In this document: positions 7,467-16,064 of the stretch, piece after piece
Numbering within the stretch: the stretch's first letter is position 1
Layout of the letters: each line of letters begins with the position of its first letter
Assembly (NCBI RefSeq): GCF_001890385.1
Contig: NZ_CP018221.1
Location: forward strand, 2,529,501 to 2,593,500
Origin: Tardibacter chloracetimidivorans
Lineage (GTDB): Bacteria; Pseudomonadota; Alphaproteobacteria; Sphingomonadales; Sphingomonadaceae
Length of the DNA stretch: 64,000 nt
Direction of reading: 5' to 3'
Program-made: the position numbers and the translations under genes
The notes under the pieces: model-generated
The model's database searches: none
What the model saw: only the letters and a program-made list of their open reading frames with translations
What the model was told of the DNA's origin: nothing

Positions 7467-7881
7467 CGTCCTTACTCCCTTCAAATCGCCTGTCCGGCGA
7501 TGGCCATGCCATCGGCCGGAACACGGACGCCCAAGAACGCCGGCGAGAGAGGGGGCAGCGGGATTCGATGGGGGTGGTGCGGCCGCAGCGCAGCGAGGCA
7601 CGGCCCCGTCTAATCCCGTTGCGGGGGAGAGGCGGCCGGGACCGCCTCTCCCCCTTGAACGAACATCGACGCCGGCGCACGCCGGCACCATGAAGCGAGA
7701 TCCGCTTGCGATCTCGCCCCGCCATGTGGGTCGTCACCTTGGGCCAAGACCGCTTGCGGGCTTGGGGAGCGAAGCGAGTAGGGCCACGGTGCCGCGCCAG
7801 CGGCAGGCGCATGTCCCCTGCCTGGATTGAAATTGTTGCTCAACTGAGCTACATCATGGGGGATTGACCAAGGAGGTTCCA
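7467..7881. other. noncoding stretch with strong hairpins
   Basis: I see no convincing gene. It holds an 11-bp perfect hairpin (GGGGGAGAGGC at 7623-7633 with GCCTCTCCCCC at 7644-7654) and an 8-bp one (GCGAGATC at 7695-7702 with GATCTCGC at 7710-7717). It forms the upstream region of the broken SprT-like gene and, at its right end, the promoter region of the toxin-antitoxin pair. Confidence 0.5.
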
Positions 7882-8163
7882 ATGGCCGCTACCGCTTTCG
7901 TGCGCGCGCGCATCGACGAAACAGTGAAGGATGAAGCCGCCGCCGTGCTGGCCGAGCTGGGGCTGACCGTCTCGGATGTGGTCCGCATGACCCTCACGCG
8001 GGTCGCCAAGGATCATGCGTTGCCGTTCGAGCTGAAGGTGCCGAACGCCGAGACGCGCGCCGCGATCGAGGCGTCCCGCGCGACGATGAAGGCCCGCCGC
8101 GCCCGTTTCACCGATGCTCAGGAACTATTCGATGCCCTCGACCAAGAAGCCCGCCAGCAGTAA
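7882..8163 (+). CDS. relB: RelB/DinJ-type antitoxin
   Basis: A 93-residue protein with an N-terminal ribbon-helix-helix (FVRARIDETVKDEAAAVLAE, then LGLTVSDVVRMTLTRVAKDH) and the 'LPFELKVPNAET' linker typical of RelB/DinJ antitoxins. The C-terminus should wrap the toxin. The start at 7882 follows AGGAGG at 7871. The toxin gene overlaps its end by 32 bases, so they are cotranscribed, and the RHH protein probably represses its own promoter. Confidence 0.88.
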   Translation: MAATAFVRARIDETVKDEAAAVLAELGLTVSDVVRMTLTRVAKDHALPFELKVPNAETRAAIEASRATMKARRARFTDAQELFDALDQEARQQ

Positions 8164-8452
8164 GCGGGCTTCGTTCCCAAGAGAGGCGTCCTACGAAAAA
8201 AGGTTCGTCAAGGATTGGGAGCGGCTGTCGCGCAGCGGGCGCTACAACATGAAACAGCTCAAGGAGGCGATGATGATGCTCATCGCCAACGATGCGCCGT
8301 TAGGCCCGGAATGGCTGGATCATCCGCTGAAAGGCGATTGGAGCGATCATCGCGAGTGCCATATCGGCGGCGATTTCCTGCTGATCTATACGATTGAGGG
8401 GAATCTGGTGAACTTCGTGCGCGCCGGCACTCATGCGGAACTGTTTGAATAG
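8132..8452 (+). CDS. yafQ: YafQ-family mRNA-interferase toxin
   Basis: A 106-residue RelE-superfamily protein. Family signatures are KDWERLSRSGRYNMKQLKE, the HPLKGDW and HRECHIGGDFLLIY stretches with the catalytic-type histidines, and the final FVRAGTHAELF. YafQ toxins cut mRNA on the ribosome. ATG 8132 lies within the antitoxin gene, the usual overlap in such pairs. The basic N-terminus (STKKPASSKRAS) is longer than in YafQ of E. coli, so a later start is possible. Confidence 0.88.
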   Translation: MPSTKKPASSKRASFPREASYEKRFVKDWERLSRSGRYNMKQLKEAMMMLIANDAPLGPEWLDHPLKGDWSDHRECHIGGDFLLIYTIEGNLVNFVRAGTHAELFE

Positions 8453-8454
8453 CC

Positions 8455-9075
8455 ATGCGCGTAATCTTCATCCGCCACGGCGAATCCACCGGCAACGCGG
8501 GCGTGCCCTGCAATGATCTCGCGACCATCGCGCTGACGGAGCGCGGCCACGAACAGGCGCGCGAAGTCGCGGCGAGCTGGACGCAAGCGCCCGCGCTCAT
8601 CGTCACGTCACCCTATACGCGCACGCAGCAGACGGCCGCGCCGACGATCGCGCGCTTTCCCGGCGTGCCGGTGGAAGTGTGGCCGATAGAAGAGTTCACC
8701 TATCTGCAACCGGCGCGCTGGAACGGCACGCGCAGTGCGGAGCGGATGCCGCACCTCGAACGCTATTGGAGCGCGGCCGATCCTGATTATTGCGACGGGG
8801 AAGGGGCCGAGAGCTTCGCCACCCTGCTACGCCGCTGCAAGACGGGCCTAGACCGCCTCGCCGCCATGCCTGCTGGATCACTGGTCTATGTGTTCGGGCA
8901 TGGGCAATTCATCCAGGCCGCGCGGGCGATCGTCGCCGACGCCCATCTGGATGACCGGGCCAAGATGCGGGTGTTCTGGCGCAAGGGCGAGCCGCCCGCG
9001 ATCAGCAACGCGCAGCGGGTAGAATTTCACTGGCAAGGCGGGCGCTGGGAATGTGCGTCGGCGTTCACGGCATAA
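8455..9075 (+). CDS. histidine phosphatase family protein
   Basis: A 206-residue branch-1 histidine phosphatase. The RHG motif is at residues 7-9 (FIRHGESTGNAG) with nucleophile His8, a 'TSPYTRTQQTA' arginine motif follows, and the second catalytic histidine is in VYVFGHGQF. The substrate cannot be read from sequence. The gene begins two bases after the toxin stop, so it may be cotranscribed with the toxin-antitoxin pair. No signal peptide, so it is cytoplasmic. Confidence 0.85.
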   Translation: MRVIFIRHGESTGNAGVPCNDLATIALTERGHEQAREVAASWTQAPALIVTSPYTRTQQTAAPTIARFPGVPVEVWPIEEFTYLQPARWNGTRSAERMPHLERYWSAADPDYCDGEGAESFATLLRRCKTGLDRLAAMPAGSLVYVFGHGQFIQAARAIVADAHLDDRAKMRVFWRKGEPPAISNAQRVEFHWQGGRWECASAFTA

Positions 9076-9154
9076 TGGCGGGAATCACCTGATTGCCGTG
9101 CATGGGCTGAGTCAGATGGAACGCGATCCTCGACTGTATTAGGTGGTTTGTTAC

Positions 9155-9709
9155 ATGACGGTCCAGCCAGCACGCTCGATATCCGCAATGGCCGTGCTGC
9201 TTGCAATCACTGCCTGCAACAAAGCCGAGAAGCGCACAATGCCTTCTGAGGTGCAGATCGCTTACGACTACCAGCTTGTTCTTCCCGATAAGTTCAAGCG
9301 GAATTGGGTCCAAGGAATCGACAGCAAAGTAGAGGAATGGCAATCATCCGATACGATCGTTAGTACCGACTTTGGGCAGTTTAGCGGACCCCCAACATGC
9401 CATGTAGCAAGCACGTCGTGCAGCCTGTCAAAGGAGATGATTGGGGGCAGGCCATCTCTCGTCGGCCGATATCGTCACGGACCACAGGAGCGGGCACATG
9501 AGCCAAAGCCATTTAGGTATTTTGTGCACATACCAGTGTCGGAGAGATATGGTCTGAAGCTCAACATGTTTGCCAGGTGTGATAGCGAACCGGCTTGCGA
9601 TGAGGCACTTACATTCTTTCGGAGGGTCCGCATTCTGCGCACGGAGCGACCTGGCTCCGGTTTGATTCTGCCCGACTCGCCCTCTTCGCCACCCCCCGTG
9701 CCTGGGTGA
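9155..9709 (+). CDS. putative lipoprotein of unknown function
   Basis: A 184-residue protein with a short lipoprotein signal: a hydrophobic AMAVLLAI stretch ending in a TAC lipobox (LAITAC) at about residues 18-23. The rest is polar with several cysteines and no family I recognise. GC content is lower than in neighbouring genes, suggesting separate acquisition. ATG 9155 is preferred over GTG 9143. Confidence 0.6.
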   Translation: MTVQPARSISAMAVLLAITACNKAEKRTMPSEVQIAYDYQLVLPDKFKRNWVQGIDSKVEEWQSSDTIVSTDFGQFSGPPTCHVASTSCSLSKEMIGGRPSLVGRYRHGPQERAHEPKPFRYFVHIPVSERYGLKLNMFARCDSEPACDEALTFFRRVRILRTERPGSGLILPDSPSSPPPVPG

Positions 9710-9890
9710 TCGAGGAAATATCTCAAACTGTTACAGCATACCGTCCGCCATGGGTCACGTGCTGATCGGAAGATCCTCTCCTGCCGGAGTAATACATGAC
9801 TCCCGACAGCCCTCGCTCAGGGCCACTGGCACGGTCTCTCAATCAAGAGAGGGAAGTTAATCTGGTCTCGCGCCAAGCAATTGGACAGCT

Positions 9891-11174
9891 CTACTGCGTC
9901 AGGAGCGAGATACCCCACGGGTCGATATAGTCGATTGGCGAATAAACCATTTCGCTTGATCCGTCGCTGAATGCCTGCGCTGCGGTCAAGATTCCGTACG
10001 CCTTCACCTGTGTGCTCTGCGCAGCATCCGAAAACACGGCTGATCCACTGTCGCCGGTCCTGCCAAGGTGCTGACCCGAAGCTCGAAAGACTCTGATCCA
10101 GCCATTAGCGCCGTTGTAGTAGTAGTTACCGCTAGTGATCGCTCCACATGTAATCCCAGTTACACGCCCGGATTTGCACGACACCATCCCCTTGGTCTGC
10201 CCATAATAACCAACAGTTCCGTTAACACGGACCCATCCACTTTTAGGAAGACCAACCACCGATGCTTGGTTGAAATAGTAGATCGCGTTCGATCGCGAAT
10301 AACCTGTGATATCGTGCCATTGGAAGTCGTACTTTGTGCCGTAGGCCCAGCGAGCGATTGCCGGTGCCGGGATCTCTACCCAATGGCCATTTACCGCATG
10401 CCAATAGCCAGTTCCTTCAGGGCCAGGGTTGCAGTGCCCAGCGGTGAGAATCCCTAAGCGACCTTGGTATGTCGCCTGAAATGCAACCGTACACCCCTTC
10501 GAGGCTTCGTCGGATGCACGCTGCTGCCAAAAATAGTGCCCTCCTTCGATGTAATCTCCGCTGACAACACCGATCGGTCCTGCCGTTGGCTTGGCAATAG
10601 GCTTCACGACCACTCGAATGTTCTGGCGCTTGCTGCCGATGAGGTTAAGCACGCGCTGCTTCATGTCGTTAGACGGTAACTCAAGAACGACATCGCCGCT
10701 ATCTTCCTCAACGTACCCGGCAAAGTCCCTTATCCCGCTTCCCTCAATTGTCTTGAAAATTTCGGTGGCGCCCGCCTCGGCTTCGGCGCGAGACTTCTTA
10801 GCCTTCACAAGTTTGACATATCGCCGGATTTTTGGGTCGATCCGATACTTCACGAGCTTACGGTCATCTGGCGTAACGTATGAGATATTGATTCGGAACA
10901 CTGGTGTGTGTTCAACCCATATAGATCCGAGTTCGCTGTCGTTGTCTCGCTTTACCTGCGCGACCAGCTCTGCAATTGCATCTTGCAACTGCGCGCGTTC
11001 TGTCGCTTCCGCCAAACTAATCCCGTACTGGTCCGCGAGGAACTGGGCGGCCGGTGATGACCCGGCCGCGCCAGCAGGGGCAGCCGGTGGAGCTGCTGGT
11101 GCTGGTACTTCCTGCTGAGCTAATGCTGGATGGGCCGCTGCCGCGAGCAGAACGATGACGAGTCTAGTACGCAT
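9891..11174 (-). CDS. secreted trypsin-like serine protease with pro-region (S1 family)
   Basis: A 427-residue precursor. Residues 1-20 are a signal peptide ending ALAQ. Residues about 40-200 look like a streptogrisin/alpha-lytic-type pro-region. The catalytic domain holds the triad: His247 in GILTAGHC, Asp283 in TKYDFQW and Ser376 in GRTGDSGSAVF. Paired cysteines (C228/C248, C333/C343) fit disulfides. It is predicted to be exported and to mature by removing its pro-region. Moderate GC content compared with the surrounding genes. It may be paired with the downstream lipoprotein gene at 11184-11648, but no operon is proven; that gene lies upstream on the same strand. Confidence 0.85.
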   Translation of the reverse strand: MRTRLVIVLLAAAAHPALAQQEVPAPAAPPAAPAGAAGSSPAAQFLADQYGISLAEATERAQLQDAIAELVAQVKRDNDSELGSIWVEHTPVFRINISYVTPDDRKLVKYRIDPKIRRYVKLVKAKKSRAEAEAGATEIFKTIEGSGIRDFAGYVEEDSGDVVLELPSNDMKQRVLNLIGSKRQNIRVVVKPIAKPTAGPIGVVSGDYIEGGHYFWQQRASDEASKGCTVAFQATYQGRLGILTAGHCNPGPEGTGYWHAVNGHWVEIPAPAIARWAYGTKYDFQWHDITGYSRSNAIYYFNQASVVGLPKSGWVRVNGTVGYYGQTKGMVSCKSGRVTGITCGAITSGNYYYNGANGWIRVFRASGQHLGRTGDSGSAVFSDAAQSTQVKAYGILTAAQAFSDGSSEMVYSPIDYIDPWGISLLTQ

Positions 11175-11183
11175 TCCTCTCTC

Positions 11184-11648
11184 CTATTGCCGGGCGACAG
11201 CGAAAATTGCACTCGGGCACCGCTCGGGAAGTGGCTTGCTGAACTTGGTCATATTGACGCTGTTTAGTGGCACGAATGCTCCGGCGATCGTGGTGGCCGA
11301 CGGCACCCGATAGCTGGCGCCCCCCTCCACGCGGATGATCAGAGCGTCATCGTGCTGCTCGATCGTCGATCCTGCGGGCCAGAGTGGCGTTGCGTCGCTA
11401 TCACGCATCGTGAAGACGATGCAGTCATTGCGGACGGAGAGCCTGCCCATCTGTGGTGCAGCCGGTATGAGTCCGTTGGCTAGCTCATTCACTGCGAACG
11501 CAGGCAGGTTTTTTGGTGCGGCTGATGGTCCAAGGCCAGCGGATGATGTCTTCTTAACTTCAGGAGGGGGCGCTTCCGACTGTGAGGAAGGGGTGCAACT
11601 GGCCAAGATTGCCGCGCCACCGATCAGAATCGCGAAAGTATGTTTCAC
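11184..11648 (-). CDS. putative lipoprotein upstream of the protease
   Basis: GTG at 11648 with AGAGGT just upstream gives a 154-residue product: KHTFAILIGGAAILASC is a lipoprotein signal with an LASC lipobox, followed by a proline/serine linker and a domain of unknown family (LSVRNDCIVFTMRDSDATPL, IIRVEGGASYRVPS). It ends nine bases before the protease gene on the same strand, so the two are probably cotranscribed. It might be a chaperone or inhibitor of the protease; that is a guess from position. Confidence 0.6.
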   Translation of the reverse strand: MKHTFAILIGGAAILASCTPSSQSEAPPPEVKKTSSAGLGPSAAPKNLPAFAVNELANGLIPAAPQMGRLSVRNDCIVFTMRDSDATPLWPAGSTIEQHDDALIIRVEGGASYRVPSATTIAGAFVPLNSVNMTKFSKPLPERCPSAIFAVARQ

Positions 11649-11731
11649 TATCGGCACACCTCTCGCGAAGAGCACGATTACGTCAAACACATAATGCATT
11701 CTGATTGCAAAGGTTTCTGACGCTTTCCTAG

Positions 11732-12581
11732 GGTTGAGACTCAATCAGAGCCAGAAAGCCACAGCGGCAGCGAGGCTTACGGCTGAGAGGAAGTTTCGTG
11801 CAAGCTTGTCGTAGCGAGTAGCGATCCGGCGGAAATCCTTGAGGCGGCAGAACATAGCCTCGACCCGCCAGCGATCTTTGTAGCGGCGTTTGTCATATTG
11901 GATCGGGCGCTTGCGGTTGCGGCGGCCGGGGATCACCGGGGTCGTGTCCTGTTCGCGCAGGATGGTCCTAATGCGATTGGCGTCGTAGCCGCGGTCGGCG
12001 ATCACCCGCTTCATTCCCGCTGTTTCGTTGATGAGCAGGTCGGCGCCCTTCACGTCCGATGTGTTGCCGGGCGTCAGGACGAGACGAAGCGGCCGTCCGA
12101 GGACGTCGACAAGGGCGTGGATCTTTGTTGTCCGGCCGCCACGCGAGATCCCAATGGCATTGGCTCGCGCCCCCCCTTTGCCCCACCGGCGCTACGGTGA
12201 GCCTTGATGTAGCTGCTATCGATCTGCCCGGTCTCGGCGATCCAGCCTTCTTCGGTCAGTGCAGCCAGGATGCGTGTCCAGATGCCCCGCCGGCTCCACC
12301 TGTTCCATCGGTTGTAGACCGTCGTCGCCGGCCCGTATTCGGCGGGGCAATCTGCCCAGCGACCGCCGCACTTGAGCATGTGAACGATGCCGGAGATCAC
12401 CCGCCGGTCATCAACACGTCGTGCTCCTGGCTGGTTCTTGGGCAAGTGGAGCTCGATTGCTGTCCACGCTTCATCCGATAGCCAGAACAACGAACGCGAC
12501 ATCCCCAAGGCCTCCTCTTCAGCGAAAACGCCTTGAATCAATGAGACCAACGATTTTCAAGAGGCTGATTGAGTTTGGACC
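11732..12581 (-). mobile_element. IS5-family element (IS427-like), 850 bp
   Basis: The ends GGTTGAGACTCAATCAG (11732) and, inverted, GGTCCAAACTCAATCAG (12581) form imperfect terminal repeats. Both sides carry CTAG (11728-11731 and 12582-12585), a 4-bp target duplication typical of the IS5 family. The element is complete and interrupts a lipoprotein gene. Confidence 0.85.
11745..12502 (-). CDS. IS5-family transposase (two overlapping frames)
   Basis: The first frame starts at ATG 12502 (MSRSLFWLSDEAWTAIELHL) and carries the insert-like DUF4096 region and the first catalytic Asp in IDSSYIKAHRSA. The second frame gives VIADRGYDANRIR (second Asp) and the DDE Glu region RWRVEAMFCRLKDFRRIATR, ending at 11745. 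As in other IS427-group elements, a programmed frameshift near 12100-12180 is expected to join them. The DDE transposase acts on the terminal repeats. Confidence 0.85.
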
Positions 12582-12847
12582 CTAGTCGCGCTCGCGCGAC
12601 CGCCTCGTCGAACATCGCGTCGACCTGCGCTTCGTCGAGGCCGCTGGTGCCCCCCCGAAAAGGGGATAGCCACGCTTCTGTCGGGCTGGGCACCGGCGGG
12701 GGAGGGAATGGCGGCAACTCCGACGCGCGTGCTTGTTGGGGTGGCCCATCCTTCAAGGCAGCCTCGTTCACCGAGCTGCATCCCGCCAGACCCAATGCCA
12801 AGCCAAAGCTGCCGGCGATCACGGCACCGAACTATTGCCGCCCGTCA

Positions 12848-13399
12848 TCATGGCCGCCCCTGTAGCCGCGAAATCGTCGCCTGGCTGACGTTGAACAGCG
12901 CCGCAACGGTGCGCTGGGTGTCGCCGGCGTCGAGCTTGCGCTGCGCCTCGGCCTGCTGGTGCGGGGTGAGGGCGCTCTTGCGGCCGAACTTGACGCCGCG
13001 CGCCTTGGCCTGGGCGCGACCGGCGCTGGTGCGCTCGGCGATCCGCTGGCGCTCGTAGCTGGCCGCAACGCCCAAAACGGCAATGACCACCTCGGCGAGC
13101 TGCGAAGTTGTGTCCAGCATCGGCTCGGCGATCGAGCGGAAGCCGGCACCGGCCTCTTTGACCGCGTGGAGGATGTTGAGCAGGTCGCGCGTGTTGCGGG
13201 CGAGGCGATCGGTCGCCGTCACCATCAGCACGTCGCCGGGATCGAGCGCGCCGATCGCGCGCTTGAGCTGGGGGCGCTCGGCCGACGCGCCGCTGATCTT
13301 CTCGCGGTAGGTTTTCGTGCAGCCGGCGGCCTCAAGCTGGGCGAGCTGCTGGGCCAGGTCTTGGCTGTTGGTCGAGACGCGCGCATAGCCGTAAATCAT
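12848..13399 (-). CDS. serine recombinase (resolvase/invertase)
   Basis: A 183-residue protein beginning MIYGYARVSTNSQD with the nucleophile Ser9, continuing with the Tn3-resolvase core (DRLARNTRDLLNIL, AVLGVAASYERQRIAERTSAG) and a C-terminal helix-turn-helix (RTVAALFNVSQATISRLQG). This is the full resolvase length. Repeated TGATGCA motifs lie just upstream (13411-13480) and again beyond the adjacent gene (14663-14830), possible recombination or operator sites. ATG 13399 is chosen over a more upstream ATG at 13414. Confidence 0.9.
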   Translation of the reverse strand: MIYGYARVSTNSQDLAQQLAQLEAAGCTKTYREKISGASAERPQLKRAIGALDPGDVLMVTATDRLARNTRDLLNILHAVKEAGAGFRSIAEPMLDTTSQLAEVVIAVLGVAASYERQRIAERTSAGRAQAKARGVKFGRKSALTPHQQAEAQRKLDAGDTQRTVAALFNVSQATISRLQGRP

Positions 13400-13410
13400 G
13401 GAACGATTCT

Positions 13411-13480
13411 GCATCAGATTTTTGCATCAGGGAAGAGCGCGGAAAACCGGGACTTTCGGATTGATGCAAAACTTTTGATC
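13411..13480. repeat. TGATGCA-type repeats before the serine recombinase
   Basis: GCATCAG occurs at 13411-13417 and again at 13424-13430, and TTGATGCAAAAC at 13461. They are in the promoter region of the recombinase gene and share the core with the cluster at 14663-14830. Candidate resolvase binding sites. Confidence 0.5.
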
Positions 13481-13533
13481 TGCTGGTCTCTGTCCTGATT
13501 GGGATAGTATCGGGAAGAGCACATGATGACTTC

Positions 13534-14616
13534 CTACTTGGTGCGATAATCACTTTCAGGCGAGCCCACTGCGACAATCGGCCCAGTCCCACATTTCGCT
13601 CGCAGCAGGGCCACCGCCGGATCAGCTTCCGAATAACCTTGCGGGCCAGCCCACGCCATGCGCTCTCCGATCCGGGGCATGGCCTCATCGGAACTGTTGT
13701 CTTTCAAGGCCATATAGCCCTCGGCATCCAGACCAAGCTCCACATCCCGGCCGAAAATGACAAGCGGCTCACCGCCGTCTCCATGTTCCGTCAGCCGAAA
13801 ACACCCGTCGCGGAGGATCACCCGCCCGCTTAGCCGCGCCAGGTTGACGACAGCCGGCTGCCGGTCCTGACGCGGAAACACGCGCACATAGCGCTCAAGC
13901 GCGGGATCGATCGATCGCGAATTGCGCGGCCCCGAAAAGCGCAGCTCAAGCCGGTCGGGCATTGTCCAGCGCTCCCGCTCAGCGATCTCGCGAAAACCAG
14001 CTTCATCAATGTTCATGTCGAACATGACCTTACCATCGAACTCGTACACCCCGCCGCCGCCGACAAGACGATAGGGCTCGAACCGCCCCCACCATTCATC
14101 GAAGATCGGTTGCAGTTCCTCGGTCGGGATTCCGCCTTCACGGAAGGTGAAGCGTGGATCACGGGTGTAGCGGGCAAGCGTGGCTGCGGCGTTCTGGCGA
14201 AACTGAAACGCGAAACGCGGAGCCGGATCGCGAACAATGCGCATACCCACGTAATTGCCCCGCTCGGCTGCCTGGATACGCTGATCAAGAACTTGGGCTG
14301 CGGCAGTCGCATTATCATCCGGGTTCATCATCATCTCGCGGGCCATAACTGCTTCGCTGGTCATTGGCAGTGGCGTGGGCTTTCCATCCGCAGGTGGGGG
14401 CGGTGGTGGTGGTGGTGCAGCGTTGATCGGTCCTGTAGCAGGCGCGGACAGGATTGTGGCGTAGCCAGAAGGGCCGATTGAAGCGCCTCGGGGAACAAAG
14501 TTCGGAACCGACCCGACTGGCGAGGCTTGGTTTCCGATTGCACAGCCACCAAGCGCCAACATCCCAAAAAGCGGAAATGACAAAACCGATAGGCACCTGC
14601 TTGTCCGTGGGGTCAT
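13534..14616 (-). CDS. putative lipoprotein with proline-rich linker
   Basis: A 360-residue protein from ATG 14616: a lipoprotein signal (FPLFGMLALGGC), a low-complexity linker with eight consecutive prolines around residue 70, then a globular region of unknown family (YVRVFPRQDRQPAVVNLARL, VILRDGCFRLTEHGDGGEPL). It is flanked on both sides by TGATGCA repeats. A surface or periplasmic role is likely, but no function can be named. Confidence 0.65.
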   Translation of the reverse strand: MTPRTSRCLSVLSFPLFGMLALGGCAIGNQASPVGSVPNFVPRGASIGPSGYATILSAPATGPINAAPPPPPPPPADGKPTPLPMTSEAVMAREMMMNPDDNATAAAQVLDQRIQAAERGNYVGMRIVRDPAPRFAFQFRQNAAATLARYTRDPRFTFREGGIPTEELQPIFDEWWGRFEPYRLVGGGGVYEFDGKVMFDMNIDEAGFREIAERERWTMPDRLELRFSGPRNSRSIDPALERYVRVFPRQDRQPAVVNLARLSGRVILRDGCFRLTEHGDGGEPLVIFGRDVELGLDAEGYMALKDNSSDEAMPRIGERMAWAGPQGYSEADPAVALLRAKCGTGPIVAVGSPESDYRTK

Positions 14617-14662
14617 GAGATTATCAAAACTCCCGTTATCTTGCCCGCAACGCCATCCTCTT

Positions 14663-14830
14663 AGTCTGATGCACAAATTACAAGTTTTGCATCAGACTGG
14701 AAAGCGCCGAAATCTGCGCCTTTCCGTGATGCAAAAATCTGATGCACATCCTGGCGCTGTTCTGGTGCCCGGGTCGCCGTTTCAGGCCCCATTGCCCTGA
14801 TGCAAAATTTTTGATTTTTGGATCAGAGCG
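14663..14830. repeat. TGATGCA repeat cluster with an 11-bp-arm dyad
   Basis: AGTCTGATGCA (14663-14673) and TGCATCAGACT (14688-14698) form a perfect dyad. Further copies of TGATGCAAAA or CTGATGCA appear near 14728, 14740 and 14798. The arrangement of several spaced dyads resembles the multi-subsite res region used by Tn3-type resolvases. The rest of 14617-14966 holds the promoter region of the PRC-barrel gene and nothing else recognised. Confidence 0.5.
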
Positions 14831-15039
14831 CCCGCTAGTCATCTGTGGGATGACGTCAAATTGAAGGCGCTCGCCCACTCTATCGTTCTGCGCCACCCAT
14901 TGCTCGATTTCGCCGGAAACCCATCAGGGCTGTGTCGTTCTCCTTAAACCGAAAGGAGACTCCAAAATGGCAGACACTGACGTGCTCCCCTGAAACTCCG
15001 CCAGTTTGAGCTAGAGTCCGCCTTCGTGAGGAGACGGAC

Positions 15040-15306
15040 GTGAAGAAGAGCAGGTTCAGCGAGGAGCAGATCATCGCGGTGCTGCGCGAGCAGGAGGCTG
15101 GGATGAAGACCGTCGACGTGTGTCGCAAGCACGGCATCAGCAGCGCGACGTTGTACGCCTGGAAGGCCAAGTACGGCGGCATGGACGTGTCGCAGGCGCG
15201 CAAGCTGAAGGTGCTCGAGGAGGAGAACGGCCGGCTCAAACGGTTGCTGGCCGATGCAATGCTCGACAACGCCGTGCTGAAGGAGGTGGCGGGAAAAAAC
15301 TGGTGA
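15040..15306 (+). CDS. IS3-family orfA, HTH protein
   Basis: An 88-residue product: KKSRFSEEQIIAVLREQEAG and VCRKHGISSATLYAWKAKYG form the helix-turn-helix, followed by a leucine zipper (KLKVLEEENGRLKRLLADAM). It is the usual IS3 OrfA size. Its stop overlaps the orfB start near 15303, where a frameshift normally yields the OrfAB transposase. Confidence 0.9.
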   Translation: MKKSRFSEEQIIAVLREQEAGMKTVDVCRKHGISSATLYAWKAKYGGMDVSQARKLKVLEEENGRLKRLLADAMLDNAVLKEVAGKNW

Positions 15307-16064
15307 AGCCCGCCGCTCAGCGGAAGGCTGTCGAACATGCTCGGCAGCTGTTCGGCATCAGCGAGCGTCGGGCGTGTACCATCTTCGGCGTGGACAGGAC
15401 GTCGGTGCGCTACGCGCCCCGGCGTAGTGATGATGGCGACCTGCGGTCGCGGCTGCGCGAGATCGCGGCCGAGCGGCGTCGGTTCGGCTACCGGCGGCTG
15501 GGGATCATGCTCGCCCGCGAAGGGCTGGTCATGAACCACAAGAAGCTGCTGCGGCTCTACCGCGAGGAGAACCTGCGCGTGAGGCGCCGGCGTGGCCGCA
15601 AACGAGCCATGGGCACGCGAGCGCCCATGGCGCTGCCGCAGGGTCCGAACCAGCGGTGGAGCCTCGACTTCGTCAGCGACACGCTGATCAGCGGCCGGCG
15701 CATTCGCATCCTGGCGGTGGTCGACGACTTCACGCGGGAATGCCTGGCGCTGGTGGTCGACACCTCGCTGTCAGGTGCGCGGGTCGCCCGCGAGTTGGAC
15801 GCCATCATCGCTGCCCGCGGGGTGTTGCCGTTGATGATTGTCAGCGACAACGTCCTAGGTCGGGAAGCAGCGGCGGAAAACGGCCAGCAGGTCTCGTTGC
15901 GCCGATCATGATCAGCGCTGATGTCGTTCTGATCCAGATGGCTTCCATCGTCAAGGAATGCGCTCTCGGCCATAGCAAACACAGGATCCAGCGGCCGCAT
16001 CGGTCGTGGTCCTCACCGTCCTTAAAATGAGATGCGGATGCCAGATGGAAGGCCCGAACATTAT

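Larger units (their letters stand above)
11678..12822 (-). pseudogene. small lipoprotein gene split by an IS5-family element
   Basis: GTG 12822 opens IAGSFGLALGLAGCSSVNEA (lipobox GLAGC), continuing to FDEAVARARLG at 12586, where the IS5 element and its CTAG target duplication begin. Removing 11732-12585 rejoins the frame to read GKRQKPLQSECIMCLT and a stop at 11678. The intact product would have been about 96 residues. It lies 25 bp after the serine recombinase gene. Confidence 0.55.

Noticed and set aside
7467-7863. Possible plus-strand gene with ATG near 7690
   Set aside because: Sequence is dominated by hairpins and has no protein-like composition or ribosome binding site.
14880-15539. 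219-residue minus-strand frame
   Set aside because: Shadow of IS3 orfA/orfB.
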